54,211 nucleotides of DNA from Methanoprimaticola sp047501175 (GCF_047501175.1 NZ_JBEQWH010000012.1:1-54211); one strand, 5' to 3'. Shown: positions 32,452 to 40,969, counted from the first letter of the stretch. Translations and numbers: made by a program. Notes: generated by a model from the sequence alone, not told the origin.

Positions 32452-34379
32452 CATCCGACATCTACGACTCCGAGGGCAACCGCATCGGGGTCATGACCGT
32501 CACCGGGCCAATCCTCGACCTCTCCGATCAGGAGACGGAGGACATCCGGCAGTCCGACCTCCAGACGGCGAAGGCCACGGTCGGGAAGCTCCGGGCGATA
32601 TCCGCGGAGGCGTCCCTGCGCCGGATGTCCCGTCTCCTCGACGAGGCCGAGGTCAGGCCCGAGAGGCGCGTGGACAGCCTGGAGCAGCTCACGTTCGAGG
32701 AGCGCAAGCTCGTGCAGTACTCCCTGCAGGGCGGGGACAGCGTGAATTTGCCGTATGCGGTCGCCATGGTCTCCAAGACCCGGCAGAAGCAGGGTCACGG
32801 GAAGCATGCCGTGGAGGTCTCCATGCGCCGTGCGGCCGCCCGTTTATATAACAGGGGCCTCGCGACCGTCGAGAAGCGCGGCGACGGCCTGGTTTGGGTG
32901 TCCGTCTCCAAGGACAGGCTGGTCTCCGCGATCCGTCGCGAGCTCTCCTCGAGAGGGGGCCCCGGCGAGCCTAACTTTAACTTGATGAAGGTACCCTGCG
33001 AAATTCAAACTTCTTCGGAAGAGGGGTCCGAGGCACCGGAAAAGGTCACGAAGAGGCTCCCGAGCCCCATTGCGATGCCCCGCAGGTGCTCCGGCGAGAG
33101 GGTGCGGGCCGTCCAGCTGCTGCACGGAGTCCGCATGCTCGAACGCCCTGACAAGGTGGAGATAAACACCCTGTTCGAGACGTACAATGACGAGACCCTG
33201 CAGAAGATCATCTCCCTGATCGACAACCGCAACGGGGAGGTCATGGGGTTCGAGTACTCCACCAGGTTCAACGACCTGGCGAAGGCGGCCGCCAACCTGA
33301 ATAAGTTCGATTATGCATTGGACAAGAGCCTCCGCGACTTCAGCAAGGCGGTGTTCCTGACCCTGACCACAGATCCGAACCTCACCGACGAGGAGAGGGC
33401 GAGGGCGAAGGAGTCCAAGATCGCCGGATTTCGCAGGAAGCTCTCGGATCCGCACCTCAGGGAGAATGAACGGAGGAAGCTCACATGGGCGTTGATGGAA
33501 GCCGAGGGTCCAGACTACGAGATCTCCGAGATCGAGTTCAAGGTCGGTGCGGGAACGGCCACCGCAGGCGACAGACAGCGCCTGTCAAAGCTCCTGTCGG
33601 AGAGGAGGGAGGCGGAGCTGCTGAAGGCGCGGCTCGACGACCCGTCCACGGGGGTCCGCACGCGGGAGCGCATGGTCCAATCGCTGAAGAAGATGCGCCG
33701 TTGGGACTACACCCATGATCCCGAAGGTTTCGCCAACCTCTGGGAGGCCAACCGCAGCTTCGCCCCTGCATGGAACCGCTTCATGTCGTACCTCAAGAAG
33801 AAGAACGGCGGGAAGAGGCCCAAGTACCTGGCGGCCTTCGAGTTCACCGAGTCGGGCCTGCTGCACATACACGTCCTGATCTTCCTCGAATATCTGTTGC
33901 CGAACGACCAGATCTCCCTGGAGTGGAGGAGATGCGGCCAAGGCGAGATCACATATGTCTATGCTTTGCGCAACGTCAGGAACTCCGCCGGGAAGAGAGA
34001 GTGGAGATGGAACTCCGGTGCCAGGCCGCAAGACGCCAAGGGGATGTCCGGAGGCGACTATCTGAAGAAGTACGTCCGCAAGTGCATGCTGGCGCTGATG
34101 GACTCCTACACATCGCCGGCGGACACGCACTCGATGTACTGGGCGCTCAACAAGAGGATGCACACATGCTCCCGCTCCCTCATGGAAGGGTACACGGGCC
34201 AGCGCGTGGAGCCCGGCAAGGAGGAATCGGGACCGCCGACCCATTCCCTGTTCCGCATAATGTCCCAGGAGGAGGCCGAGGGCGGAGGGGTCGACCGCAT
34301 CGTCTACCACAGGATACGTCCCGGCTGGAAGACGGGGAGCGACCCTCCCGCGGATCCGTCCGAGGGGGTGTCGGCATGA
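32448..34379 (+). CDS. rep: HUH-family rolling-circle replication initiator
   Basis: 643-aa protein with the three motifs of rolling-circle Rep endonucleases: motif 1 FLTLTTDPN (residues 303-311), motif 2 HIHVLIF (His473, His475, metal-binding HUH), motif 3 DYLKKYVRK (Tyr538 or Tyr542 as nicking tyrosine). Such proteins nick one strand at an origin and stay covalently attached. An unusually long charged insert (about 312-440) separates motifs 1 and 2. Residues about 80-165 look like a winged helix, perhaps origin recognition. No helicase domain is fused. The start overlaps the upstream stop (ATGA) and the end overlaps the next start. Confidence 0.85.
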   Translation: MTSDIYDSEGNRIGVMTVTGPILDLSDQETEDIRQSDLQTAKATVGKLRAISAEASLRRMSRLLDEAEVRPERRVDSLEQLTFEERKLVQYSLQGGDSVNLPYAVAMVSKTRQKQGHGKHAVEVSMRRAAARLYNRGLATVEKRGDGLVWVSVSKDRLVSAIRRELSSRGGPGEPNFNLMKVPCEIQTSSEEGSEAPEKVTKRLPSPIAMPRRCSGERVRAVQLLHGVRMLERPDKVEINTLFETYNDETLQKIISLIDNRNGEVMGFEYSTRFNDLAKAAANLNKFDYALDKSLRDFSKAVFLTLTTDPNLTDEERARAKESKIAGFRRKLSDPHLRENERRKLTWALMEAEGPDYEISEIEFKVGAGTATAGDRQRLSKLLSERREAELLKARLDDPSTGVRTRERMVQSLKKMRRWDYTHDPEGFANLWEANRSFAPAWNRFMSYLKKKNGGKRPKYLAAFEFTESGLLHIHVLIFLEYLLPNDQISLEWRRCGQGEITYVYALRNVRNSAGKREWRWNSGARPQDAKGMSGGDYLKKYVRKCMLALMDSYTSPADTHSMYWALNKRMHTCSRSLMEGYTGQRVEPGKEESGPPTHSLFRIMSQEEAEGGGVDRIVYHRIRPGWKTGSDPPADPSEGVSA

Positions 34380-34558
34380 CCGTCATGAAGAGGGTCAGGA
34401 GCGTCCGTCCGATCCGTACGACCTGTCCCGTGTGCGGCGCCGAAGCGATGGTCACGGAATGGGTCCGCAGGGACGGGGACGGATATCGCAGGGCGGAGGT
34501 CACGACATGCCCGTCATGCGGGATGGAGAGCACCGACGACGGGAGGTGCGGGCATTGA
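34376..34558 (+). CDS. Zinc-ribbon protein
   Basis: 60-aa protein with a four-cysteine zinc ribbon: CPVC near residue 17 and CPSC near 46. GGGGGTG precedes the ATG by 5 nt; both ends overlap neighbours. The size and position suggest a small DNA- or RNA-binding accessory of the replication module. Confidence 0.75.
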   Translation: MTVMKRVRSVRPIRTTCPVCGAEAMVTEWVRRDGDGYRRAEVTTCPSCGMESTDDGRCGH

Positions 34559-34908
34559 CGTCCCCTGTGTCGACCATAGCGTACCGCTCCATCCCCGACC
34601 TGGAGGAGAGGCAGCGTAGGGTCTACGAGTGCATAGCGTCCCATCCCGACGTCAGCAGCAACGACGTGTCGAGGATCCTGCACATGCGCATCGGGAACGT
34701 CAGGTCGAGGGTTGGCGAGCTCCTAAGGACGGGGGAGATCGCAGTCTCCGGGGAGAAGGTGGACCGCATCACCGGGCGCACCATCCGGACATACCGTGTC
34801 ACGGAGGCGAGACGATGCAGTCGACCGTGGAGGATGCGCACGACCGCAGGGTGGCCACCGCACTGCTCTCGGAGTACGGTTTGCCGGATGCGCAGGAGTA
34901 TGTCCTGA
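34555..34908 (+). CDS. Winged-helix DNA-binding protein, TTG start
   Basis: 117-aa protein starting at TTG 34555, which overlaps the upstream TGA and follows GGGAGGTG at good spacing. Residues about 15-80 form a winged helix: ERQRRVYECIASHPDVSSNDVSRIL, IGNVRSRVGELLRTGEIAVSG, then the wing TGRTIRTYRVTE. The fold is complete near residue 87; the last 30 residues overlap the ASCH gene in another frame (94 nt), are Arg/Cys-rich and may be non-conserved. Confidence 0.7.
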   Translation: MTSPVSTIAYRSIPDLEERQRRVYECIASHPDVSSNDVSRILHMRIGNVRSRVGELLRTGEIAVSGEKVDRITGRTIRTYRVTEARRCSRPWRMRTTAGWPPHCSRSTVCRMRRSMS

Positions 34909-35291
34909 GGCAGCTCGTGACCGTCGGGGCCGAGCGGGACCGGAGGATGTGGTCCAGGGTCCTGCAGCAGCTCGAGGTCCTGAGCCATCCGATAAGGTTC
35001 AGACAGGACCTCCAGGCGCTGGTCCTGTCGGGGGCCAAGACCGCGACCACGCGGAGATCGGTCAAGGTCCCTCGGGGAGGGAGCTTCTGGGTCTCGGACA
35101 TGGGGACGGAGAGAATGTTCAGGGTGACGGACGTCCACAGCGGCACCGTCGGGGAGCTGTCGGAGACGTTCTGGAGGTCGGAGGGTTTCGACAGCCCGGT
35201 GCAGATGGTGATGGAGCTTGCGCGGATCTATCCGGCGATCACCTCCGAGACGACCCTCGTCACGCATGTCTTCGAGGAGGTGCCGGCATGA
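34815..35291 (+). CDS. ASCH-domain protein
   Basis: 158-aa protein. Residues about 60-155 match the ASCH fold (a PUA-like RNA-binding barrel): LQALVLSGAKTATTRRSV, GGSFWVSDM, FRVTDVHSGTVGELSETF, then the FEEVPA end. ASCH proteins can bind RNA or cleave acylated cytidine derivatives; which applies is not visible. The N-terminal 55 residues are helical. Nearby structured RNA candidate (35.55-35.8 kb) makes an RNA partner worth testing. Confidence 0.78.
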   Translation: MQSTVEDAHDRRVATALLSEYGLPDAQEYVLRQLVTVGAERDRRMWSRVLQQLEVLSHPIRFRQDLQALVLSGAKTATTRRSVKVPRGGSFWVSDMGTERMFRVTDVHSGTVGELSETFWRSEGFDSPVQMVMELARIYPAITSETTLVTHVFEEVPA

Positions 35292-35485
35292 GCCGTGCCG
35301 ACGCAGGCCGCAACGGGCGCAGGCCCAGGTCGGTGCCGGACCGCCACATGGTGGTCCCCAGGTTCACGGACGAGGAGATTGCGACGATCGACCGCTATGC
35401 AGATGCGATGAGAATGTCCGGAAGGTCCGAGTTCATCAGGTTCGCGACGATCTACTTCATGAAGAGCATCAAGGAGGCGGAATGA
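35288..35485 (+). CDS. Ribbon-helix-helix DNA-binding protein
   Basis: 65-aa protein with a basic N-terminal tail and an RHH fold: strand MVVPRFTDEEIATIDRYA, then helix RSEFIRFATIYFMKSI. It is likely a transcriptional repressor or partition-type regulator of the element. GGAGGTG lies 5 nt before ATG 35288; ATGA overlap with the ASCH gene. Confidence 0.8.
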   Translation: MSRADAGRNGRRPRSVPDRHMVVPRFTDEEIATIDRYADAMRMSGRSEFIRFATIYFMKSIKEAE

Positions 35486-35526
35486 TGACCGTCATCCGGG
35501 CCGATCTCTGCAATCCTGCGGAATCG

Positions 35527-35539
35527 GGTATAAATACGG
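35527..35539 (+). promoter_or_regulatory. Strong TATA box of internal promoter
   Basis: GGTATAAATACGG at 35527-35539 is the best TATA match in the element; transcription would begin near 35553-35558, exactly where the hairpin-packed segment starts. A second weaker copy, cataaatcta (35823-35832), precedes the exonuclease gene; flanks (atcggg/atcgga) are alike. Confidence 0.6.
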
Positions 35540-35550
35540 TCCGCGCGTAT

Positions 35551-35790
35551 AGAGTGTCCGAGGAAGGTATGACGGCTCCCGAGGGAGCCGGATTCCTTGA
35601 GGGAATCACTCTTCGGCATCCCTTACGGGATGTCTATGACGATCACACCGTCGCTGGTGATGATCGTCAGCCGGAAACCGCAGTCCCGACATTCGAAGAC
35701 AATCTCGAGGATCGCCTCACCTCCTGCCGGGCAGGTTCCCTAGGCTCGCCGTCAGACTGGAAATCCAGGCAGAGCCTAGGGACTTCCCCG
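35551..35790 (+). ncRNA. Hairpin-packed segment, candidate structured RNA or replication origin
   Basis: At least six inverted repeats in 240 nt. H1 is CGGCTCCC-GA-GGGAGCCG (35573-35590). H2 is GATTCC/GGAATC (35591-35607). AGAGT/ACTCT (35551-35555 with 35608-35612) closes both as a three-way junction. H3 is CATCCC-TTAC-GGGATG (35617-35632). H4 is GACGATCA with TGATCGTC plus CACC/GGTG (35638-35668). H5 is CCTGC-CGG-GCAGG (35723-35735). H6 is TCCCTAGGCTC with GAGCCTAGGGA (35737-35747 and 35772-35782) enclosing CTGG-AAAT-CCAG. A promoter lies right in front. A 134-codon frame (35482-35886) with ATGA at both ends spans it, but its translation looks random; coding cannot be fully excluded. Confidence 0.55.
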
Positions 35791-35882
35791 CTTCGGCATT
35801 TCTGCGCAACTTGCGAATCGGACATAAATCTATCGTCCGCAATCATAGGACATTCGCCGGGCATTGTGTGGGAGGCTGTGCG

Positions 35883-36635
35883 ATGACCTCGATCGCAGAC
35901 GTCATCGGGACCGTGAGGGACCATCCGGGGCTGACCGTCGACGAGGTCATGGGGACATGCGGATGCACGCACGACGACATCCGCCGGGCCATCCGTACCG
36001 GGCGGGTTTTCCTCACGGATATCGACTGCCGTCTGTACGTCCCCGGTGCGGCGGAGAGGGTCATCCCGTGCAACTGGTGCATCCCCGCCTTCGACGAGCC
36101 GGAGAGGATCCGCGTCCTGGACACGGAGACCACGGGGCTCGACCCATCCGTGGACGGGATCCTGCAGGTCGCGGTCATCGACGGCAACGGGAGGACGCTC
36201 TTCGAGTCGTACGTCCATCCGTACGAGAAGAGGGAGTGGCCGAAGGCGGAGAGGGTCAACGGGATCTCCCCGGAGATGGTCCGCGACGCTCCGTCCATGG
36301 CCGAGCTCCGCCCGGCCATCGACAGGGCTCTCGAGGACGCGGAGCTGATCATCGGCTACAACGTGGGCTTCGACCTGTCCTTCCTGAGGTCGAAGGGAGT
36401 CACCGTTCCCACTGTCGACACCTGCGACGTCATGAGGGACTTCGCATACATCTGGGGCGAGTGGGCAACCTGGGCGGACGACGGGTGGGTGTGGCAGAAG
36501 CTCAGCACATGCGCCCATTATTACGGCTACAGCTTCGATGCCCACGACGCCCTCGAGGACGCCAGGGCGACGCTGCACTGCTGCCGTCGCATCATGTGGG
36601 ACCTGGTCGACGGCAGGCGTCGGGTGCGGGCATGA
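35883..36635 (+). CDS. DnaQ-like 3'-5' exonuclease with N-terminal helix-turn-helix
   Basis: 250-aa protein. Residues 1-60 look like a winged helix (GLTVDEVMGTCGCTHDDIRRAI). Residues about 75-240 are a DEDDh exonuclease: ExoI DTETTGLDP, ExoII NVGFDLSFL, ExoIII HDALEDARAT. Such exonucleases proofread or trim DNA/RNA. GGGAGG lies 7 nt before ATG 35883. Fusion to an HTH suggests targeting to element DNA. Overlaps the next gene by ATGA. Confidence 0.88.
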   Translation: MTSIADVIGTVRDHPGLTVDEVMGTCGCTHDDIRRAIRTGRVFLTDIDCRLYVPGAAERVIPCNWCIPAFDEPERIRVLDTETTGLDPSVDGILQVAVIDGNGRTLFESYVHPYEKREWPKAERVNGISPEMVRDAPSMAELRPAIDRALEDAELIIGYNVGFDLSFLRSKGVTVPTVDTCDVMRDFAYIWGEWATWADDGWVWQKLSTCAHYYGYSFDAHDALEDARATLHCCRRIMWDLVDGRRRVRA

Positions 36636-36934
36636 GTACACAGCTCACCCTTGAGATGCGGCCCGCGACGGAGCGCCCCCGTCCGAAGAAGGGGGCCAGG
36701 GCGCGCCAGTACGTGTTCCCTCCGGAGGTCATAGTCATGGTGGACTACCTGGCGATGATCTCCGGCAAGCCCAAGGGGGACATCGTAGCGGATGCCGTCC
36801 GCATCGCCGCCATCATCATGCGCAACATGCCCGACGCCGCCAGGAAGATGGCTGAAGAGAAGTCGTTGGAGCCCCTGATGGACGCCATCGACGATATGGA
36901 TGACCGATTTCGGCCCACGTTTTCGGTTTTTTAG
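36632..36934 (+). CDS. Small helical, probably DNA-binding protein
   Basis: 100-aa protein with a basic N-terminus (RPRPKKGARARQ) and a region FPPEVIVMVDYLAMISGKPKGDIVADAVRIAA that resembles a ribbon-helix-helix strand-helix-helix. The C-terminus is acidic. ATGA overlap with the exonuclease gene. It ends the replication/regulation operon; the surface-protein genes follow after 90 nt. Confidence 0.65.
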   Translation: MSTQLTLEMRPATERPRPKKGARARQYVFPPEVIVMVDYLAMISGKPKGDIVADAVRIAAIIMRNMPDAARKMAEEKSLEPLMDAIDDMDDRFRPTFSVF

Positions 36935-36972
36935 ATTTCTTCGGGTAGATAATCCCAGTTCCGGATATGCAT

Positions 36973-37019
36973 CTGGGTCCGACCGTGCCTCAGGCGCGTG
37001 GAGAATCGGACCCAGGTGA
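36973..37019 (+). promoter_or_regulatory. Hairpin reaching the ribosome site of the first surface gene
   Basis: CTGGGTCCGA (36973-36982) pairs perfectly with TCGGACCCAG (37006-37015); an inner GCC-TCA-GGC hairpin fills the loop. The 3' arm ends inside AGGTGA (37014-37019), the ribosome site of the gene starting at 37025. Folding would partly hide it; alternatively the hairpin ends the upstream operon. Confidence 0.55.
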
Positions 37020-37024
37020 ATATC

Positions 37025-38500
37025 ATGAGTTCAACCGCATCCGCATCGAAATCGACGATCGTCGCCATCATGGCGATCATCGCCGTCGTCGGGACCGCTG
37101 TGGTGATGCTCGGGAGCAGCAACGAATCCGAGGCCGCCATCGAGGGCGACTACGGGCAGGTCTACGAGGTGGACCTCGCCCCGGGATTCCAGTACACGTA
37201 CACCCCGACATACCCCAGCGATCTCGAGGTCACAGTGAGCATCCAGGAATACGAGGAGGAGGGGCTCAACGCCTCCGTCAGCGGCGGGACGCTGACCGTC
37301 ACCGTCAAGGACGGCGTCACATCCGGATCGTACGACATAGTCCTCATGTCCGTGACCAACACCGCGGGACTCTACCAGGAGCTTCCCAGGCACATCAGGA
37401 TAAACGTCGTCGAGGGACTCAGCGTGTCCGGGTCCATCAACAACATCATCGTCGGCGCCAGCGTCGACTTCACCCCTCAGGCATCCTCCGGGATGACCGA
37501 GAACATCGATTGGTCCGTCAAGGGAGGCCTGCCCGCAGGTCTCGCGTTCTCCAACGGGAAGGTCACCGGAACCCCCACGCAGGTCGGTCTCAACACCCTG
37601 ACCCTGACCGCCAACGCCGGCGGGGAGACGAAGGACCTCGTCATCAGCTTCACCGTCTTCAACGAGATCGTCGGAGGTTCCGACGAGACCATCACATCCT
37701 ACGGCACCACCGTCTCCTCCGCCGCCATCGAGCAGACCGGGGCCGACCTCGGTGTCACATGGGCCGTCACATCCGGGACCCTGCCCGCAGGATTCTCCCT
37801 CGACCCCGCCACCGGTGCCGTGAGCGGATCCTCCTCCGTCCACCAGGAGACCACCGTCACCATCACCGGTACGGCGGCCAACGGGCCCGCGCAGTCGGTC
37901 ACCAAGGACATCACCATCAGGTCCGAGCCTGCCCTGTCCCTCACCGCGGACACCAACACGGTCGTGATCTACCCCGGAGCTCCCGACAGGACCGTCCAGA
38001 TAGGTGCGACGTCCGGGACCTCCGCCATAACATGGTCCGTATCGCCTACATCGGGCATCAGCATCACCCAGACCGGACTGCTGACCGTCACCGACGACGC
38101 CTCCGCAGGGACCGCGACCGTCACCGCCTCGACCGCGTACGGTCAGACCAAGACATTCCAGGTCACCGTGTCCGCTGAGTCCGCGGTGTCTATCTCCGGA
38201 AGCTCCTCCGTGGCGGCGATCGCCGGCACCCCGGTCGAGTCCGCGTTCACCGCGAACGTGCCCGGAGCGACATGGAGCATCGACACCAGCAGCGTCCCCG
38301 ACGGGGTGACCGTGACCATCGACGCCTCCACCGGTATCCTGACCCTGTCCGGATCCTCTCCTGCAGAGGCCTTCACCGTCACCGTCAGCGTCGTCACCGA
38401 ATCCGGTCAGACCGACACGATGGACGTCACCTGCCAGGTCGTCTCGAAGCTTATCTACACCAACACGCCCAGCAACGGACTGGTCGTCTGGGTCCTGTGA
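37025..38500 (+). CDS. Exported Ig-like repeat protein with C-terminal tail motif
   Basis: 491-aa secreted protein. Signal or anchor peptide (STIVAIMAIIAVVGTAVVML, residues about 10-29) is followed by tandem beta-sandwich domains of the putative-Ig (He_PIG/BIG) type: GLPAGLAFSNGKVTGTPT, TLPAGFSLDPATGAVSGSSS, ITWSVSPTSGISITQTGLLT and similar. Composition is Thr/Ser/Val/Gly-rich with almost no Cys. There is no C-terminal membrane helix; it ends YTNTPSNGLVVWVL, a tail shared with the protein ending at 40969. Start chosen for AGGTGA 6 nt upstream. Likely an external adhesin or filament subunit. Confidence 0.8.
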   Translation: MSSTASASKSTIVAIMAIIAVVGTAVVMLGSSNESEAAIEGDYGQVYEVDLAPGFQYTYTPTYPSDLEVTVSIQEYEEEGLNASVSGGTLTVTVKDGVTSGSYDIVLMSVTNTAGLYQELPRHIRINVVEGLSVSGSINNIIVGASVDFTPQASSGMTENIDWSVKGGLPAGLAFSNGKVTGTPTQVGLNTLTLTANAGGETKDLVISFTVFNEIVGGSDETITSYGTTVSSAAIEQTGADLGVTWAVTSGTLPAGFSLDPATGAVSGSSSVHQETTVTITGTAANGPAQSVTKDITIRSEPALSLTADTNTVVIYPGAPDRTVQIGATSGTSAITWSVSPTSGISITQTGLLTVTDDASAGTATVTASTAYGQTKTFQVTVSAESAVSISGSSSVAAIAGTPVESAFTANVPGATWSIDTSSVPDGVTVTIDASTGILTLSGSSPAEAFTVTVSVVTESGQTDTMDVTCQVVSKLIYTNTPSNGLVVWVL

Positions 38501-38522
38501 AAGGGATAATGAGGTTGGTACC

Positions 38523-39467
38523 TTGACGGATCTCAACAAGTCCATCGTCGTGCTGGCGGTGGCCATGGCGGCCCTCGTGGCCGTCATGACTTTCTCCATG
38601 CCGGTCGACGCGGCGGAGGAGCAGGAGTACGACGAGGACATGGGCGTCCTCTACGGGTACACCCTCCAGTTCGTGTTCACCGGGTCCGACGCATCGTCGG
38701 TCACATGGGACTTCGGGGACAGCTCGGAGCCCGTGACGGCATGGAACCCCCAGCACACCTACGCCGAGAAGGGCGTCTACTACGTGACGCAGGACGCCTA
38801 CAACACCTACGACCCCGACGGAGACGGGGAGGGGTCCCACACCGTCGCCGTCTACAGGATCGAGATCGCAGGGTTCCCGTGGATCACCTTCGAGAGCAAC
38901 GGAGGGTCCGAGGTCGGTACCGTGACCATGACCTCCGGCGGGAAGTCCGCACAGGCGGCGACCGAGCCCGAGGAGCCCGTCAGGGAGGACTACGAGTTCC
39001 AGGGATGGTACACCGATGCCTCCCTGACCGTGCCCTACGACTGGTCCTCGCTCGTCACCGAGCCCGTCACCCTCTATGCCGGATGGGAGTACGTCGGCAC
39101 CGCCGACGTGTTCACCGTCACGTTCGACAGTGCCGGAGGGACCGTCATCGCACAGCAGCAGGTCGTCTCCGGGTCCGCGGCCGTCGAGCCTGCGGACCCC
39201 GTCAGGGATGGCTTCGGCTTCGCGGGATGGTACCTCGGGGACACCGAGTGGGACTTCTCCTCGGCGGTGACGGGCAACATCACGCTCATCGCGCACTGGA
39301 CGGAGACCGGGGCGACCGACGGGGAGTCGTTCCCCCTGTGGATCCTTATGGCGATAGCAGCGGCGATCCTCGCCCTGGCGACCCTCGTCACCAGGAACTG
39401 GATGCCCGGCGTGGCCGCCGTGGCCGCCGCGATCGTCGCGGCGCTTCTCTACACCGGGGTGATCTGA
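38523..39467 (+). CDS. Membrane-anchored surface protein with PKD and InlB-type repeats
   Basis: 314-aa protein starting at TTG 38523 with a signal peptide (IVVLAVAMAALVAVMTFSM). A PKD-like domain (VTWDFGDSSEPVTAWNPQHTY) is followed by two Listeria-Bacteroides (Flg_new/InlB B) repeats (ITFESNGGSEVG...YEFQGWYTD; VTFDSAGGTVIA...FGFAGWYLG). Two C-terminal transmembrane helices follow (LWILMAIAAAILALATLV, GVAAVAAAIVAALLYTGV). It follows the tail-motif protein after 22 nt. InlB-type repeats are common in surface adhesins of gut Methanomassiliicoccales. Confidence 0.82.
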   Translation: MTDLNKSIVVLAVAMAALVAVMTFSMPVDAAEEQEYDEDMGVLYGYTLQFVFTGSDASSVTWDFGDSSEPVTAWNPQHTYAEKGVYYVTQDAYNTYDPDGDGEGSHTVAVYRIEIAGFPWITFESNGGSEVGTVTMTSGGKSAQAATEPEEPVREDYEFQGWYTDASLTVPYDWSSLVTEPVTLYAGWEYVGTADVFTVTFDSAGGTVIAQQQVVSGSAAVEPADPVRDGFGFAGWYLGDTEWDFSSAVTGNITLIAHWTETGATDGESFPLWILMAIAAAILALATLVTRNWMPGVAAVAAAIVAALLYTGVI

Positions 39468-40969
39468 CGATCTCCGAAACCCCTTCCCCCTCCGGGGGGA
39501 GAAGACTCTTCGCCGTGGTGGCAGTGCTCGTCATGGCGCTCTGCGCCATATTCGGTGCGACATCCATCTGGGATGATTCGGATGCGGCCAATGGGACCGC
39601 CTCGAGTCCGCTGACATCACTCAACACCACGGCTGATACCGCCATCGGAGAGACCTACTACGTCGCTGTTGGAAGCAGTGTGACGATATCGTGCAGTGGA
39701 AATTGGGTTTGTTCCGATGTCACATCCGGATACGGCATCTCTCAGTCCGGAGCCAAGTACGCTGGTACCGTATCGAAGGCAGGTACTATCACAGTGGAGT
39801 TCTGGATACCTGATGGAGAAGAGTACGGATCGGTGACCATCATCGCAGTCAATGCTTCCACACCGGTGACATCCGTCTCGATCTCCGGATCCTCCTCCGG
39901 GGAGGTCGGCGAGACCATCACGCTCACCGCGACGACCTCGCCTTCCGGTGCGACGGACAGGACCGTCACATGGTCCATCACCTCCGGGAGCTCCAGGGCC
40001 AGCATCACCAGCCAGACCGACACCTCCACAGGGGGACGCTGCGTCATCTCGCTGGAGTCCGCAGGGTCCGTGACCGTCAAGGCCACCGCCAGCGACGGTT
40101 CCGGGAAGTCGGCCACCAAGACGATCACCATAACCGAGCCCGTCACCTACGTCTCGTCCATCTCGATCTCGGGAACGTCCAGCGTTGAGGTCGGCAGCTC
40201 CGTGACCCTCCGTGCCACGGCCAGTCCCACCTCCGCGGACGACCGCGGCGTCACATGGTCCGTGCAGTCAGGGTCCGCTTACGTCACCATCAGCGGCTCC
40301 TCCAGTTCCACCGGGGGCACATGCACGGTGACCGGGAAGGCGGCAGGGACCGCGGTCATCAAGGCGACCGCGGAAGACGGCGGAGGGGCATCGAAGACAT
40401 ACACCGTCACCGTCACGAACCCCCAGTACACGTGCTATCTCGCATACAATGCCAACGGGGGGTCCGGAGCGCCGTCGCAGCAGTCGTACACCGGCACGTC
40501 GACGACCAACCACACGTTCACGATCTCCGCCACCGAGCCCACCAGGTCCGGGTACATCTTCCTCGGATGGAGCACATCGAGCTCCGCCACGAGCGCAACA
40601 TATCAGCCCGGGGACACGATCTCCGTGGGATACAGCTCGACCAGGACGCTCTACGCCGTATGGCAGGAGGCTGTCATCGACATCACGAGCAGTCCTGCGT
40701 CGACCGCGGTTATCGTCGGCCAGGAATGGCTGTACACGGTGTCCACGGATGTCTCTGGATGCACCATATCCGTCTCCGGGGCGGATTGGCTGTCCGTCAG
40801 CGGCAGCAGCGTCTCCGGGACGCCGACGAGCGTCGGATCCCACACGGTGACGGTGACCGCCAGCAAGACCGGGTACACCTCCGACGTCCAGACCTTCACG
40901 CTGACCGTCGTCAGCGCCCTCGAATACACCAACACGCCTTCCAACGGAGTTGTGATCTATGTTCTCTGA
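39464..40969 (+). CDS. Exported Big_2/InlB-repeat protein with C-terminal tail motif
   Basis: About 500-aa secreted protein. Signal-like segment RRLFAVVAVLVMALCAIFGA is followed by a domain shared almost identically with the protein at 40959-42530. Next come two Big_2-type domains (VTSVSISGSSSGEVGETITL; VSSISISGTSSVEVGSSVTL), one InlB repeat (YLAYNANGGSG...YIFLGWSTS) and a putative-Ig domain (DWLSVSGSSVSGTPTS). It ends YTNTPSNGVVIYVL. The start is unresolved: the frame offers no ATG/GTG/TTG before the charged signal n-region; CTG 39464 overlaps the upstream TGA (CTGA), while GTG 39515 would cut into the signal peptide. Confidence 0.7.
   Translation: MTISETPSPSGGRRLFAVVAVLVMALCAIFGATSIWDDSDAANGTASSPLTSLNTTADTAIGETYYVAVGSSVTISCSGNWVCSDVTSGYGISQSGAKYAGTVSKAGTITVEFWIPDGEEYGSVTIIAVNASTPVTSVSISGSSSGEVGETITLTATTSPSGATDRTVTWSITSGSSRASITSQTDTSTGGRCVISLESAGSVTVKATASDGSGKSATKTITITEPVTYVSSISISGTSSVEVGSSVTLRATASPTSADDRGVTWSVQSGSAYVTISGSSSSTGGTCTVTGKAAGTAVIKATAEDGGGASKTYTVTVTNPQYTCYLAYNANGGSGAPSQQSYTGTSTTNHTFTISATEPTRSGYIFLGWSTSSSATSATYQPGDTISVGYSSTRTLYAVWQEAVIDITSSPASTAVIVGQEWLYTVSTDVSGCTISVSGADWLSVSGSSVSGTPTSVGSHTVTVTASKTGYTSDVQTFTLTVVSALEYTNTPSNGVVIYVL
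39656..39846 (+). repeat. 191-bp identical direct repeat, copy 1
   Basis: Identical to 41142-41332 (offset 1486), covering about 63 codons of the first extracellular domain in both genes. Codon use inside it (gttggaagcagtgtgacg, attgggtttgttcc) is more AT-rich than the flanking synonymous codons, while sequence on both sides is diverged. This looks like recent gene conversion or insertion of a shared cassette. Confidence 0.9.

Noticed and set aside
35482..35886. 134-codon gene with ATGA at both ends spanning the hairpin segment
   Set aside because: Kept only as a note: translation has no domain-like character and follows the inverted repeats; the ATGA contacts can arise by chance at flanking ATGs.
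37031..38641. 536-codon minus-strand frame opposite the first surface gene
   Set aside because: Gly/Asp/Val low-complexity antisense shadow without start signals.
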